Below, one piece after another: positions 45,570 to 57,745 of a stretch of DNA of 64,000 bases. Location: assembly GCA_019787685.1 (NCBI GenBank), contig JAHNUO010000005.1, positions 1,116,001 through 1,180,000 of the forward strand. Reading direction: 5' to 3'. Origin of the DNA: Chiua virens (Eukaryota; Basidiomycota; Agaricomycetes; Boletales; Boletaceae). Position numbers and translations under genes: made by a program. The notes below the pieces were generated by a model, which saw only the letters and a program-made list of their open reading frames with translations, was not told the DNA's origin and did no database searches. Within the stretch, counting starts at the first letter, position 1. Each line of letters begins with the position of its first letter.

Positions 45570-45765
45570 GCCAAAGCTATTCAAAGGAGTTTGGGTTCAG
45601 AGAATGTATAGACCATGTCACAGACCCACATCACTACTTATTATGCCATTAGTGGATCTTTTAAAACAATACTTGACATTATTATCTTGTTGAAAATGCT
45701 ATTAATGAAATTCCACCCATAATATTTTAATGAGGTGTTTCACCCAATTCATTGCCTTGCAAGGT
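45570..45765 (-). pseudogene. T3 transposase remnant
   Basis: Minus strand: LIKILWVEFH, then after a frameshift QDNNVKYCFKRSTNG (block around the second catalytic Asp), and LNPNSFE followed by LWQDLKKGELLS (block around the catalytic Glu). Only about 65 codons remain. The DNA-binding part is missing, displaced by Helitron sequence. Confidence 0.65.
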
Positions 45766-45832
45766 TTTGTTTTGTTTTGGTTTGTAATGATACATTCAAT
45801 TTGTATATGATGGTTACAAAGTATAGTAGAAA

Positions 45833-48800
45833 TCATATTTGCAAGTTTCTAAATACATCATTCCAAACTACATTTGTAACTTTAGTAGAATGGTCATTGT
45901 CAGGATCAGAAGAAAAGAGAACTTTGATGTTTCTGGGATGAGTACAACGTGAAAGAGCCACATAGAGTTGACCATAAGAAAAAACAGGAGAAATCAAATT
46001 GAGACCAACATGGTTGAGAGATCGACCTTGAGATTTGTTGATGGTTATTGAATAGGCCAAATAAACAGGAAATTGCAAGTGACGAAAAGGAACAGGAGAG
46101 TTTTCAAGACCACTATCCAAAGCCATGCGAGGGATGAAGACAACATTGTCATTGTCATTGGCACTCAATATGCAACACTCCAAAATGTGGCAAGTGGATC
46201 TGATGAGTCTCAAGGGAGTACCATTGTAGAGACCATGAATGGGATCCAGATTGTGCAACAACATGAGAGGGGCACCTTCCTTGAGCTCCAGGTTATGAAG
46301 GGAAAAACCTGAGGAATTGAAGGTATGGAGAACTTCTGGCTGGACATAGTCATATTCTGTGTCAGTGACAGAGTCAGCACTGAGATAAGTCAACTTCTGG
46401 TCAGGTCCTACTGAGTTGAGGATGGCAGAGTTGATGTCATGGACCTGGACATTCTTAGGAACAGGAATGGTATGATCCAAAAAGTACTGATCAGGCAATG
46501 GCTAGTTTCTGGCCAGGAGCTAAGAGTAGATGGCATCAATAAGGGACTGCAAGTTATCACCAGAGCACATATGTTGAGGAAGGATAAGATCACCATCAGT
46601 GATGCCAATTTGAAGAAGCTGTTGTGCCTATTGATTAGATTCAGAATCATGGCCAAGACACATATCTTGAAAGAGATAGTGGACAATCATGTTGACCCAG
46701 AGGTTGGAGTGGGTAAGAGTGGCAGGGACAATCTGTTCCCTTGAGCCATGCTGAATGATAGGAAGAATTTGTCTAAAGTCCCCACTGAACAGGACAGTTT
46801 GTATTGAGAAGATCCTGAAGAGTACAATCCACAGACTCAATGACATGATGATGCTGAGCACCCACTTCATCTCAGATGATGAGAGATGTCTGCTCAAGAA
46901 GCTGGTGATTAAGATCATCCTTCTTGATATTGCAAATGCTCTGTTCATGGCAAGGAATAGGAATTTTGAAGTGTGAATGGGCAGTATGACCACCAGGGAG
47001 CAGAAGAGAAGCCAAGCCAGTGGATGCAACACAAAGGACAATCTAACCTCTTGCACAAACAGCAGAAGCAATGAGCTTGGCCAGATAGATCTTGCCACAA
47101 CCATCATCACTATGAATAATAACACTGTTCATGACTGCATCATAGAGAGCTCTCTGTCCACAAAGGCTTGCTGTTCCTGTCTATCATATGCTCTCTGCTC
47201 ATTGATGAGTTGGTTACCCTGGAATTCCTCCCAAATGTGCTGTGGTCTAGGCATAGATGGATAGTCTTCCAAGCATTTTCCATGTCTCCTGAGATCTTTG
47301 GCTATTAGATGCAAGCCATAATCAAAGACCTGGTCTTGGGGAGGATCAAGAATATTGAGAGTATGAATGAGATGGTATTGTAAATCATCACAGAGATTTT
47401 GCTTGGATGCCTCCCATAAGTGATCTGGGTCTACTGGAGAACAATGGACCAAGATGATAACAAAGAGATGATGGAGTTAATATCCCATGCTGAAATGAGC
47501 AGCTTCCTGAAGACACAACAACCATTCTTTGTTATCCTGCAAGAGACCATGTGCACGACAGGCCTCTTTGAAAAAGTCATGGAGTTGGCTACTGACAGTA
47601 CAAAGATCTTCAAAGCAAGTAGCACCTATGAGAAAAAGTGATGAATATCAAACCATCTCTATACAATCAATGAACTGACCTTTGATCACAGTGAGCAAAA
47701 GACACAAGTAGCAAGCCTCTCCAGCAGTGGCAAAAATGGAATATATTCTTCCAATGGCTTTGTATCTCTGACAAACCTTCCAAACAGCATGGCCTTTATG
47801 TCAGACAAACCTCTTGGGAAAGTCTTGATAGAGGTAGTCATGTGCATCAGCAGCAATGAGATCAGGATCCTGGTTTGCCTTGAACTATCCAAGAAGTTGA
47901 GTGTCCTTTGCATTGTTGACAACATTCTGATAACCTGGGAGATGGACAGAAAGACGATAGATGGCTGGCCATTCTATGTGCATGGGGAACTCAAAGATAT
48001 TGTGACAGGCCTGAGTGGAGGAGATGTACCTGGTATCAAGATAAGAATGAATCTTATCATGGCCTTCTGTCTGAATAGTAGCATGGTCTAGACCCTTGTA
48101 GATGTACTTGTGGATATATTTGACAGCCTTGATAGAGCCACAGACTTCCAGATTGATGTGACAGTCAAACTCAACCATCAACTTCCTTGGATAAGGGACC
48201 ATATGTCTGTTGTCAAAAGTGTCCTTTCTCTTTTGAATGATCCTGCCATTGTTAGGGCGAGCATAGTCAGGATAGCCATCCTCTTTTATAACAGTGACAG
48301 GAGTAAATGGCTTTGGAAAGTGCTTTTTGCAGACATTGTTCTCAATACACCTCTGAGGAGAGCAAGGACCATGAAGCATGAGTCTGGATATGGCAGCATG
48401 AAATTGGGAATGAAGCTGAGAATCTGGAATCTAGGCAGAGATAATGGCATCTACCTGTTCTGCAACATGAATCTTGTCTGGCTCCTCCAAGAAGATCAAG
48501 AGATGCATGTGAGGCAGACCACGTTTTTGATACTTGATGGTGTAGACAAAGCCAGCCACTCTACCAAAGTAGCCACCATAAATTTTCTTAAGCAAGACTT
48601 GCTGTTTGGCATGAAAGACCCTTGTGACTAGATCAGGCCTATCCACAGCACTTTGACCTGTTGTGACGATCAAATAATGATCAGATACAATAAGCATAAA
48701 AACAAACCTGGAAGCAAATTCTGAGTGATTTCTGGCCAGGATCCATTGGCAGTCATGGTAAAAAAGAGATCAGGCTTTCTATATTCATGACAGATGGCCA

Positions 48801-50640
48801 AAGAGTCTTGAAGGAGCTATTGCATATATTCAGAACCACCCTTGTGAGTGGAGGGCAAAAGGACACAAACAACTTGAGCCATGTCCTGGACACCATCTTG
48901 AGCCAAATGCCTTGGACATGCCTGTCAGTTGCCTCCTGTGGATTATAGATGTAGAGCTGAGCAAAGGAGGGCTGAAGACCTTCTGGTAGAATAAGGGCAC
49001 CCATGAGGTGATGGAGTGTACCATGAATATGAAAGGATGAAGGACCAGAACCTTGGATGGCTTGATTGTCGACATCCACACCCACAGAAGTAAAAGCCAA
49101 AGTATTGTTATATTGGCATATTTTTCTCTTGAACTCTCTATTATCCTGAGGGTCATCAAAGAGCTGCTGAAGGACATGTGGCCATTGTTGAACAGGGAGA
49201 AGATTGACCTGGCCTTGAAGACAGCAAATACCAAAGCGAGGATTATGAATGCCAGAGTTTGTAAGCTTTTCTGAGATGAAGTGGAGAGCATGGCAATTTT
49301 GACATTGAATGTTCATGGGACCCAAAGAATGGATTTGGACAGGCTCATTATATGGTCTTCCACTAGGAGAATGGGATAGAGTGGTTGAGGATCAATAGAA
49401 TCATGAGAGCTGCTAGAGCCAGAGTCATCAGGATCAGGATTTGGTGGTTGAGGGACATCTTCAGAGGACTCAGAACTGGCATCATATGGATCAGAATTGT
49501 CAGGATTGGGTTGTGGTGGTAGTTGACTTAGTGATGGATGTCTGGATCCAGATGATGTGGATAAAGAAGAGCCAGAGTTACTTGGAGATGAAACAGGAGA
49601 GCCAGGAGGTGAATTAGATCTATGACATCATAGATCAGACATGTGTTGATCAATATAGACAATAAATATATACCTTTGTCTTTGCTGGTCTTGCTCATAT
49701 TGTTCTGCAGACCCTTGACTATGTTACTCAAAGCTTCAGAAAGAAGTCTTTGTGACAATTGTCTAACTTGGTCCAAATGTATCTCCTCCTGAGTTTGTCT
49801 TTGGTGGATCTCCTGATGTAAATCCTGCTGTTGTACCTCTGAATGGTGATGATGCTCTAGTTCTTCACATTGTTGCAATTGAATTTGTAGTGCCTGACGA
49901 TGATGCTGATGTTCTTGCTCCTGCTATTGCTGTTGTGCTCTGAGAGCATGCAAATGCTCTTGCTCCTGCTCTTGCTATTCTTGCTGTGCTCTCAAAGCAT
50001 ACAAACACAGCTGTTCTTGCTCTTGCCATTGCTATTGTGCTCTCAAAGCTTACAGATGCTATTGTTCCTGCTCTTGCCATTGTTGTTGTACTCTGAGAGC
50101 ATGCAGACACTCCTGCTCCTGCCATTGTTGTTGTGCTCTGAGAGCATGCAGACACTCCTGCTCCTACTCCTGCCATTGTTGCTGTACTCTAAGAGCATCC
50201 AAATGCTGCTATTCTTGCTCCTCCCATTGCAGCTGTTGTTGTTGTTGATCTATAGCATCTTGAAAGTTGATGGTATGCTGATACATTTGATAGTTTGGCA
50301 TGAAATGAGCCAAGGAAGTAGGAACAGCAGGAGCAGAAACAGAAGACCCAGGCAAAGGGAGAAGGGCCTGAGGAACAGGGTCATTGTTGACCTGATGTTG
50401 CCTATGCTGGCAAGGTTACTGGTGATCACAATTAAACCTAGCCATCAATTGAGCAGCATAATCAATATGCTCAGGAGAGTTTGGATAGCCCATAGGTTAA
50501 CCTGCTGGAACATGAGAAGGCTGACAATGGGCTGGTGGAGAGCCCAGAGTACACTAATCACGCTCAGCTTGGCAAGCAGCATTTTGAGCATGCTGAGGAG
50601 AAGTGGGAGGGGTTGACCTGCATTACAGTCAGTCATAGTA
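45833..50640 (-). pseudogene. Helitron Rep/helicase (RepHel), decayed
   Basis: Minus strand, in order: a Pro/Gln-rich N-terminus (50640-50270), a Gln-rich coiled-coil repeat block (49860-50260), a Ser/Pro/Asp-rich linker (about 49430-49620), a zinc-ribbon-like NIQCQNCHALHFISEKL with FGICCLQGQVNLLP (49325-49190), and the Helitron_like_N region YNNTLAFTSVGVDVD, FAQLYIYNPQEATDRH. The HUH motif is LPHMHLLIF (48500-48515). The Rep Tyr region is AVKYIHKYIYKGLDH (about 48100) with YLDTRYISSTQACHNIFEF. The PIF1-type helicase has a corrupted P-loop SDDGCGKIYLAK (about 47090), STGLASLLLPGGHTAHSHF, IIWDEVGAQHHHVIESVD, and the C-terminal GQLYVALSRCTHPRNIKVL ending at 45833. Rolling-circle transposase; stops and frameshifts split it into at least six frames. 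Confidence 0.9.
49860..50260 (-). repeat. ~54-bp coding tandem repeat in the Helitron N-terminus
   Basis: On the minus strand the unit LHALRAQQQWQEQE recurs about six or seven times (ALRVQQQWQE, ALRAQQQWQEQECLH and similar), with TAG/TGA interruptions. The plus strand of the same DNA gives a Leu-rich open frame that is only the antisense shadow. Confidence 0.75.
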
Positions 50641-51948
50641 GCAGCAATTATGAAAACATACAAACATGATATTTAAAAACAAAGCACAGTTATAAAAGAG
50701 AACCAAAGAGGTCTTGCTGTCTTCTGTCTTCTTCAAACGGGTTCCAGTCAATAGCCACTCTATATAGATGATACCCTAGCTTATGCAAAACTACTCTTTG
50801 ACACAGAGTATTATAATGTGACATCACAGGTAATCACATGAACCTGGGGACCAGATATATTGTCTATCCCTAAACATAGTGGCTTGACGTCCCACTAAAC
50901 TGCCCCTTGTGCACTATGGGAAACAGCAATGTTATCCTTATTTATGATGGCAGACAACCATATGTGCAGACATGGCTACAGAGTGTCTTTCTCTGGTTAT
51001 CATGTGATCAACAGGCAAAGTGCTAGTGCCTATCTCCTTACCCTGGAGTCCAGGTATGATATGAATCACTACATTCAAAAAGAAATGATGACTTCATTGA
51101 TGAGAACATCACATGAAATACTCACCAAAGGCACAAAAAGTGCTATCCAAGTCAGACACAAAGGATCAGCAAGGGCAAGGCTTGCCAAGCAAGATCTGTG
51201 TCAGAAAAATGAAAATGACATAATATTTGCTCATGCAATGACATGAGACACTCACCAGAAGCACAGATACGTCCAGGGACACAAATGGGAAAAATCCAGG
51301 CCAAAATGGCCTTATCAGTGAAGATCTACACTGATAAGATTGCAATTTGAAGGGTTTATGGGTAGAAACTCACTTTTGTTGGGTATTCTGGGCAATTCCA
51401 GAGAAGAGCAAATTTTTGGTGATTTTTCAGTGATTTGTAGAGAATTTTTAGAGAATTATTGGTACAGATATGGAGAAGGGGCACTTGATAGTTCAAGTTG
51501 AAGAGGCGACAGCCCAAATTGAAGCTGACTGAAGCGAGCCACCTGAGCAAAGTGACTGATGTGACTGAAGCACATAGCTGAGTGAGGAGCAAAACAGGCA
51601 AAACAGGCACCAGAAATTGTCAGATGCCAGTGTCATGAGTCGCTCCCACACACCGTCCTCTGTTACCTTATTGATTTGTATATCCAGGATTTTCAAGTCA
51701 AAGTGGACAGTATTATAATAAATGGAATGTTCAGTGACATTTAAGAGTATTTTGATGATGTTGGACAGTATTTTCTATCTTACAAATTGACATAAAATAA
51801 TGAACACAACAAGTGGTAGTAGAAGAAAGTTTGAATCCATGACCACTAATAGACTTTATGAGGTCTGGATACCCTGGGAGATCATACCAGCACATGAGTA
51901 AGTAATTAGACCCATGCCTACTCTGTAAGTATCCTGAGAATATGGTCA
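50641..51948. other. Unassigned stretch between the Helitron frame and the right arm of T3
   Basis: Probably the 5' non-coding part of the Helitron plus remaining T3 sequence. A small plus-strand frame at 50929-51246 has no recognisable domain. A slightly CpG-richer block lies at 51500-51670. I could not locate the TC 5' end expected of a Helitron. Confidence 0.4.
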
Positions 51949-52341
51949 AAAAGCTCGATTACTCTCCTAAGGGGAGAAAGACATTTCATGGTGATGTAAG
52001 CATGAAGTCACAAAGTGTCTGAAGAGTCTCAAACTTAGATATAATGTCATCATGTATATCTTTGTTTGTAGCACCAAACAGGACCAAACATCCACTGGTA
52101 AATATGAGATCCTATGTCTCAAATTAAAAGTACAAAAACTATTGCAATGAGGTCATTGATTTAAAATATTCATATCTTGGGATCCTGTGAACCAAATCAC
52201 ATGACCCAAGGGCCATTTTGTAGCAAGGTGTGAGTACTATCTTTCATCCCACCAGATCTAAGGGAAACCCTCACCCCTGTTTGCAGTGCATAATGCACAC
52301 TTTGTTGTGTTCAGTTATTGCAATGGTTTTTGGAGTCACTG

Positions 52342-54430
52342 TACATATATTGGGCCAAATGACTCATCTTGGAAAGATGACCAGCCAGTTTACTGGTAAT
52401 TTTTTTCCCTTCCTCAAATATCAATTTCCATGCATTTCTGATCTATCTGTGGTAATTCAAGTTGTTGACTCTGATATTTGTCATATGGGTACACATATCT
52501 GAGGGCTTGCCCATATCTGGGATATTTGCTTTCTCACTGGACAGCAGGGGCAAGGACACTCTCCTAGGAACTTGATACATGCAAGTAAGATCCTAACATT
52601 TAATAAGTCAAAGAAATTTACTAGGAATGAGATCAGATACTTACTTTTTGGGATAATCTGCAGAATAAGTGAAGAACCAAGAAAAGAACTGCCGTTCAAT
52701 ACTGTCAAAACAATGAATCACAATGCTATCCTTGTACACTTCAGCAAACTTGTCATCAAGGATCAGTTTCCAGATCCCATGTATCAATTCACACTTGCAG
52801 TAAGTGAGAACTTCATTGGATAACCCCTTCGTGTAATATGTCACGTGTTGATCTTGAAAGTCATCTGGTAACTAGTCAATAAGTCAGTGCCACATACAAC
52901 TTGAAAAGATCACAGTCCAACGAACTGTAGGGATGTAGGCAACATGATGGCAGGCACCTGAGGTAGGTCATTCACATATATACTTTGACTTGTTCCCAAA
53001 AAATAGCTAGATTGGCCAAAGAGAAGCATCACCAAAGCTTGCTAGTTGTGTTGCATTCAGACCATACTATCAATGGCATAATGACCTATTCGAGAATATC
53101 ACTAGGTTCTCACACACCAGAATTGATTTTCTTGTCTTCCTTGAGAATCTCAGGGGATGAGTACACTTCTGAATAGATAGTTTGTACTTGACCATCACTC
53201 CATTTCCAGAATTGTTGAAATGGCGTCAAATGAAAATGGAAAGCTGGTTCCTGAAATATTGAATTAATGATGTCGACAATAAAGCAATGGACAACATTGT
53301 CAATGGTGATGGTTGGTATTTCAGGATCATCTTCAGACTTGTACCTGACTCCTCCTTTGGCAATAGAATCTTGACAGAGCTCTGTTTCCGACCATGCTCA
53401 GCCTGAAAAGGGTTGGACTGATTCTCAAGGTACTTCATGACAAGCCTCTGTTCTGTCATGTGAAAATGGTGGTTCTTTCCAAGGTTTGAAGAGGGGATCT
53501 TTGTGATACAAAGCCAACAAATGTTCAGTTTCAGCAATAGACTTCATAGTTAAACCTGGATGCTGCTTATAGTAAATTATACACTTAAACAAGGGTTTGA
53601 ACCTTACCTGAGTAATGGTAGCACATTATAAGTCCCACTGTTGGACTACTGAAGGCATCATAAAGGTAGTGTGACAATATCTCAGGTGGAAGAATAAGAC
53701 CATAGCTTATATGATTGGAAAAGAGCAAGTTTTGTTCCAATGTTGGCATATCAACAATGGAACTGATGGCGATTGGTAAGCATTGGGATCATGAGTTAGT
53801 TGCATGGCATAAACTTGAAAGAATCCCATGGAGTCAGATTCTGTCATTACTGAATTGAGAATTGATAGTACAGGTGCTGCTGTGGAAGCAGATGCAGGTG
53901 GAGGAGGTTCATGACAAAGTCCAATGAGTTCATCAGGAATGTAGTCATCATAGCAAGCTGGTAGGCAAATTGGACATCCAGAATGTGCAGAAATGACTAG
54001 AGGTGAGTTTGGAACTGGGAACTGCTCATCGATCAAATCAAACTATCATTGAGCATCATACCATGTCTATTGAGCAAACAGTGTTACTCTCTCATTTGTG
54101 GGATTGACCATGAGATCATCTTGCTCTGTAGATAGTCCTGGATTTGAGTCTGTTGGATTGACCTGGAAGTTACTAGGTAAGTGCTCATTCTGTGGACTAG
54201 GAGAACATTTTCAGTTTCTTGTGAGCCATGCAGTGGGTGCTCTCTCTATGGTAGTGCTCTGAGAACAAAGCATCAGTGCATTCTTTGTTTTTCTTACACT
54301 TGGATTCATGGCTTTGAGAGCTTTCTGTGTGTGGAAAGGCTTTTCATACCCAAAGCATGCAAGGTCATTCATGAACAATCTCTCAATGGATAGAAAAAGA
54401 ATCAATTGAACATTGTACAAATACAAGGTC
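52342..54430 (-). pseudogene. Plavaka transposase relic, N-terminal piece (1 of 4)
   Basis: Minus strand: an N-terminal region with SAHSGCPICLPACYDDYIPD and a Pro-rich run (53707-54036); then FHFHLTPFQQFWKWSDGQVQ (about 53230), IYSEVYSSPEILKEDK, ACHHVAYIPTV (about 52940), TKGLSNEVLTYCKCELIHGI with WKLILDDKFAEVYKDSIVIH and FFTYSADYPKK (52641-52844), and the Cys-rich knuckle LACIKFLGECPCPCCPV (about 52560). This order is characteristic of Plavaka transposases of Agaricomycetes. Several stops and frameshifts. It continues at 45194 on the other side of T3. Confidence 0.9.
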
Positions 54431-56239
54431 AGATAGAAACCCTAAAGGATGCAAAAGGTTAAGAGGTTGCTATATGTGCTTTTGACTTGCCACTTACCCT
54501 AGTAGTAAAACATCAAAGTTGGATGAGATCAAGCAGTGTGACTTCAAGTTATGACTGACAATGTGTCTGTCACTGAGCACTTTTCACTCATGTGACACAC
54601 ATGACGTGACTGTTTATGTCAAAGTTGGAACTCTTGCTTGGACAGCTTATGCAATCTGATAATGACCTGGAAGATTCCACATTGTCAAAAACACTATCAC
54701 AAGGTAATTGAATCTGATTCTGAATTATCACATTTCAGTCAGCAATCCTGCAAGCACAACCAGAGATCAAGGTTGAAGAGTAAGTCAGATATGAAAAGTT
54801 CACAATCATCCCAGAAAAATAGAAAAGCTTTGAAGCTTGAAAGGTAAGGACCAAATAACCTTGAATATCATACCATATACTCTACTCAATCACTACAGAA
54901 AATGTGCTCACAAAGAGAATAATCATTTATCGTCATTAGGAACTAAGAACAATGATGATGGTTCAGATGATGACCACAAGAACTATCTGGCTGGCACACA
55001 TGCTGTTACATGCTGTAATGACATGTTTTGCAATGCAGAGACAGTCATTAAAGTGATCCTTTACCTGATGGATGAGGACTTCTCTGACTGTGATGAGAAT
55101 AAGGAAGATGATGCACAACACTAAACTTACTTGGCAAAAATATGAGTTCATTCCTGCATACATCCCATATGTAACATACTGCAATATATCTAGAGGTGAA
55201 AAAAACAATCAAGCAATAAAAGAGATTATATCAGATCCTCACCCACTTTGTACCTGCACTGAAGGGTTTGGTTCATGATACATCAAAGAAGAAAGAGCTT
55301 TGTGATGTGCTGAAAAGGGTTCATCTCACTTCATGTGTGCATATACTCAGTGTACACTTAATGTAGGCATGATACCAGATTAACAAAACAATCAAGGCTA
55401 ATGTGCTGACAATGCTGCTCAACTCAAAGACAAGATTGGATCCTATGTTGCTCCAGATCCAACAGTTGCAGGTTTCACCTCTAATTTATTCTGAAACATT
55501 AAAGTCACAATTGAGTTTCAATCACCCATTGCTGAGTGAGATGCTCTGTATAGCAGATCAAAGAACATGCCTACCAGAAAATCTACCTAATTTCCCCTCT
55601 CATAGATAGGGAATGTTGAGATGCATTGGCATTTCAATATCCAAAGAGATGTCAGAGATGTTGTTTTACCAACCCATTCTTGCGACCCAAGGTAGATTTT
55701 CAACTCATAAATTCCCAATGAATGATCTAGTGGAGGATTGGAACTAATCAATGTGACCATCCTGCTCTGAACGTTAAATGCAGAATAGTCAAAAATGAAG
55801 GACACATGATGACAGGGGATGAATCAAGTAGCCTGTGAGCCACAAGATCTGGGTTCCAGGGTAAATTTCCCGACCAGCTGAAGTCTCTGAGATTGCTAGG
55901 GTCAATCAGAGCAAGTATGTACACTGATGACAAAGACAATGCACAGAGCAGCCCAGACAAAAGAACAAGAGTGTTCAGGATTGTTGTTGTGCAACTAGCA
56001 AATTCAGCATCATCACGGGCATAGTTGTGCTGGCCTGATCCCTTGCTTCTGAGGAGGAGATCATTCTCAGTACTCATTGTTCGCAAAGAATGAAGGTGAT
56101 TGTGGGAGGAAGAAATGTAAGCATATCCAGACCATGACAGCAGTGGGTGACTTACATAAAATGAGATATGCCAGTGGTTAGATTCATAAATGACCAGGTT
56201 ACAAGCTAGTGGGTACATAAACCAACTCTTTAAAACATC
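54431..56239. other. Unassigned stretch with a few protein-like short frames
   Basis: Plus-strand pieces at 54638-54840 (Ser/Lys-rich) and 54837-55124 (HKENNHLSSLGTKNNDDGSD; CCNDMFCNAETVIKVILYLM) look coding-like but I recognise no family. A plus-strand piece at 55403-55609 is also unassigned. A minus-strand frame of about 230 codons at 55748-56446 runs through the non-coding repeat at 56240-56430, so it is probably spurious at its start. The Plavaka 5' end should lie just right of 54430, but no terminal repeat was resolved. Confidence 0.35.
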
Positions 56240-56430
56240 ATGAATAGTGTTTAAAAGTCTGGTCTGGTCTGGTTTTCCATAGTCCAAATGAGGCAACTGG
56301 ACCAAGACCAGATCTAAAAAGGTCCTGGACCCTTGCAACAAAAAACTGGTCCAAAATGGTTTTTTGATTAGTTGCATCCAGTTGTGACCGGTTTTGTGCA
56401 AAACCGGTCCTTTGACCCCTTTCCTGTGGG
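56240..56430 (+). repeat. Dispersed non-coding repeat, copy 2
   Basis: It starts near AGTGTTTAAAAGTCTGG, contains several TGGTC/GACCA-type internal inversions, and ends near CCAGTTGTGACCGGTTTTG. The same motif order occurs in inverted orientation at 1680-1900. Probably a MITE-like or foldback element. Confidence 0.4.
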
Positions 56431-57269
56431 ACCCAAGATTAGCCATGGTAAAATGAAATATACTATGGACTCCTGGCTATCTACTGACCCTTTGATCATT
56501 CAGCTGAGATTCACTTTGCCACTTCATGCAAGGGCCTCAGGCACACAAGTTTCTTCAGTATGGTGAATGCCACCAGACTTTCTTCCTCACCCGTCCCTCT
56601 CTGTTGAACTTGGGCCAGAATCAGTGAGGAGTCTGAGGACAGGCAGGACTGGTTCCTTGCCCTTGTGGTTTGGCAGGACAATCTGCTCAGTTTTGTTGGT
56701 TGTCCATATCAAAATGTAGTTACTGTTATTCCATATGTTGACAGGCTCAAGAACAATAGAAATGAAGATGCAGGTGAACTTGCTTTCTTTGTTGTTGAAT
56801 AACCAGGTCATAGCTTCATATACAAAGCTTAAATTATCCTCCAACCAAGGAACATGGAAATGCTGCCTGCAGTGACAGAAACCTTGCTTGAGCACATAAA
56901 ATTATATAATAGTAGTGATACATAAAAGAAAGTGACAAAAAAGGATGGTCTTTCAGTGGTGAGTTGTTACCATGAATTATGGGAAGAAACCTTGTCAAGC
57001 AAGGTAAGTACAGCTTTCTTTGCATACTTTTAACACCTTTACAAGACTACACCAGCTGGTTATTGGGGAGTTGCAGCAGTGTCATTGAAGGTTATCTCAC
57101 CCAACAGGGCAGAGTTGTTATGGTGCTTGGGTGGCAGTATCAAAAACTGTTGTTCTCTCAAGACATGCTCTACCTGACCCAGTCTAGGACCTGTCTTTGG
57201 GGCCACCTTTACTTCCATAGCTGTCTCTCAACAGTTATCTCCTAATCCTACACTTCCATGGCCTACCTG
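56431..57269. other. Unassigned stretch
   Basis: A minus-strand frame of 102 codons at 56587-56895 (WLFNNKESKFTCIFISIVLE) looks protein-like but is not recognised. Nothing else is seen. Confidence 0.35.
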
Positions 57270-57745
57270 AATAGTGCACCCATAAGCATGGCAAGGACCA
57301 CAACTAGAAGTGGTGCCCCATTGTTGGTAAGCAGGACAAGAACAAGCACAGGAAGTGATGCCACCGTCGTCAGCAACTTAGTATAATGAGAACCATGACA
57401 GAAAGTGATGCCCTATCATTGGTGAGCATGACAAGAACAAGGACAGGGAGTGATGCTCCTGTTGTCGGCAAGTATAATGAGGACTGCAATGGGAATTGAT
57501 ACCCCATCATTGGTGTGCATGATAAGAACAATGACAGGAAGTGATGCCCCTGTTGTTGGCAAGTACTATAATGAGGATAACTGTGGGGAGTGGTGCCCCT
57601 CTGGTCCACAAACACACAAGGACCATGGTAGGAAGTGGTGCCCTACCATTGGTAAGCACGACAAGAATAACAACAGGAAGTGATGTTCCCACTGTCAACA
57701 AGTGCACAATGACCATGATGGGAAGTGATCTGAAAGCAGTGCCCC
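57270..57745. repeat. Minisatellite, ~50-bp units
   Basis: The core AGGAAGTGATGCCCC, then a TTGGTGAGCATGACAAGAAC- or TTGGCAAGTATAATGAGG-type spacer, recurs about nine times with substitutions. Two alternating spacer types suggest a higher-order unit of about 100 bp. Open frames across it are by-products of the periodicity. Confidence 0.75.

Larger units (their letters stand above)
45195..52341 (-). mobile_element. Tc1/mariner-like element T3 with long inverted arms, carrying a Helitron relic
   Basis: It starts CAGTGACTCCAAAAACTATTG after TA (45193-45194) and ends with the reverse complement before TA (52342-52343). The arms match each other in inverted orientation beyond the basic ~215-bp terminal repeat: about 45195-45560 against 51950-52341. 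As in T1 and T2, an inverted copy of the outer end lies inside (45358-45380; 52126-52150). A transposase remnant lies next to the left arm and Helitron sequence fills the middle. The Helitron boundaries could not be fixed. Confidence 0.85.

Noticed and set aside
49900..50616. A long Leu-rich plus-strand open frame
   Set aside because: It is the complement of the Gln-rich coding repeat of the Helitron protein.
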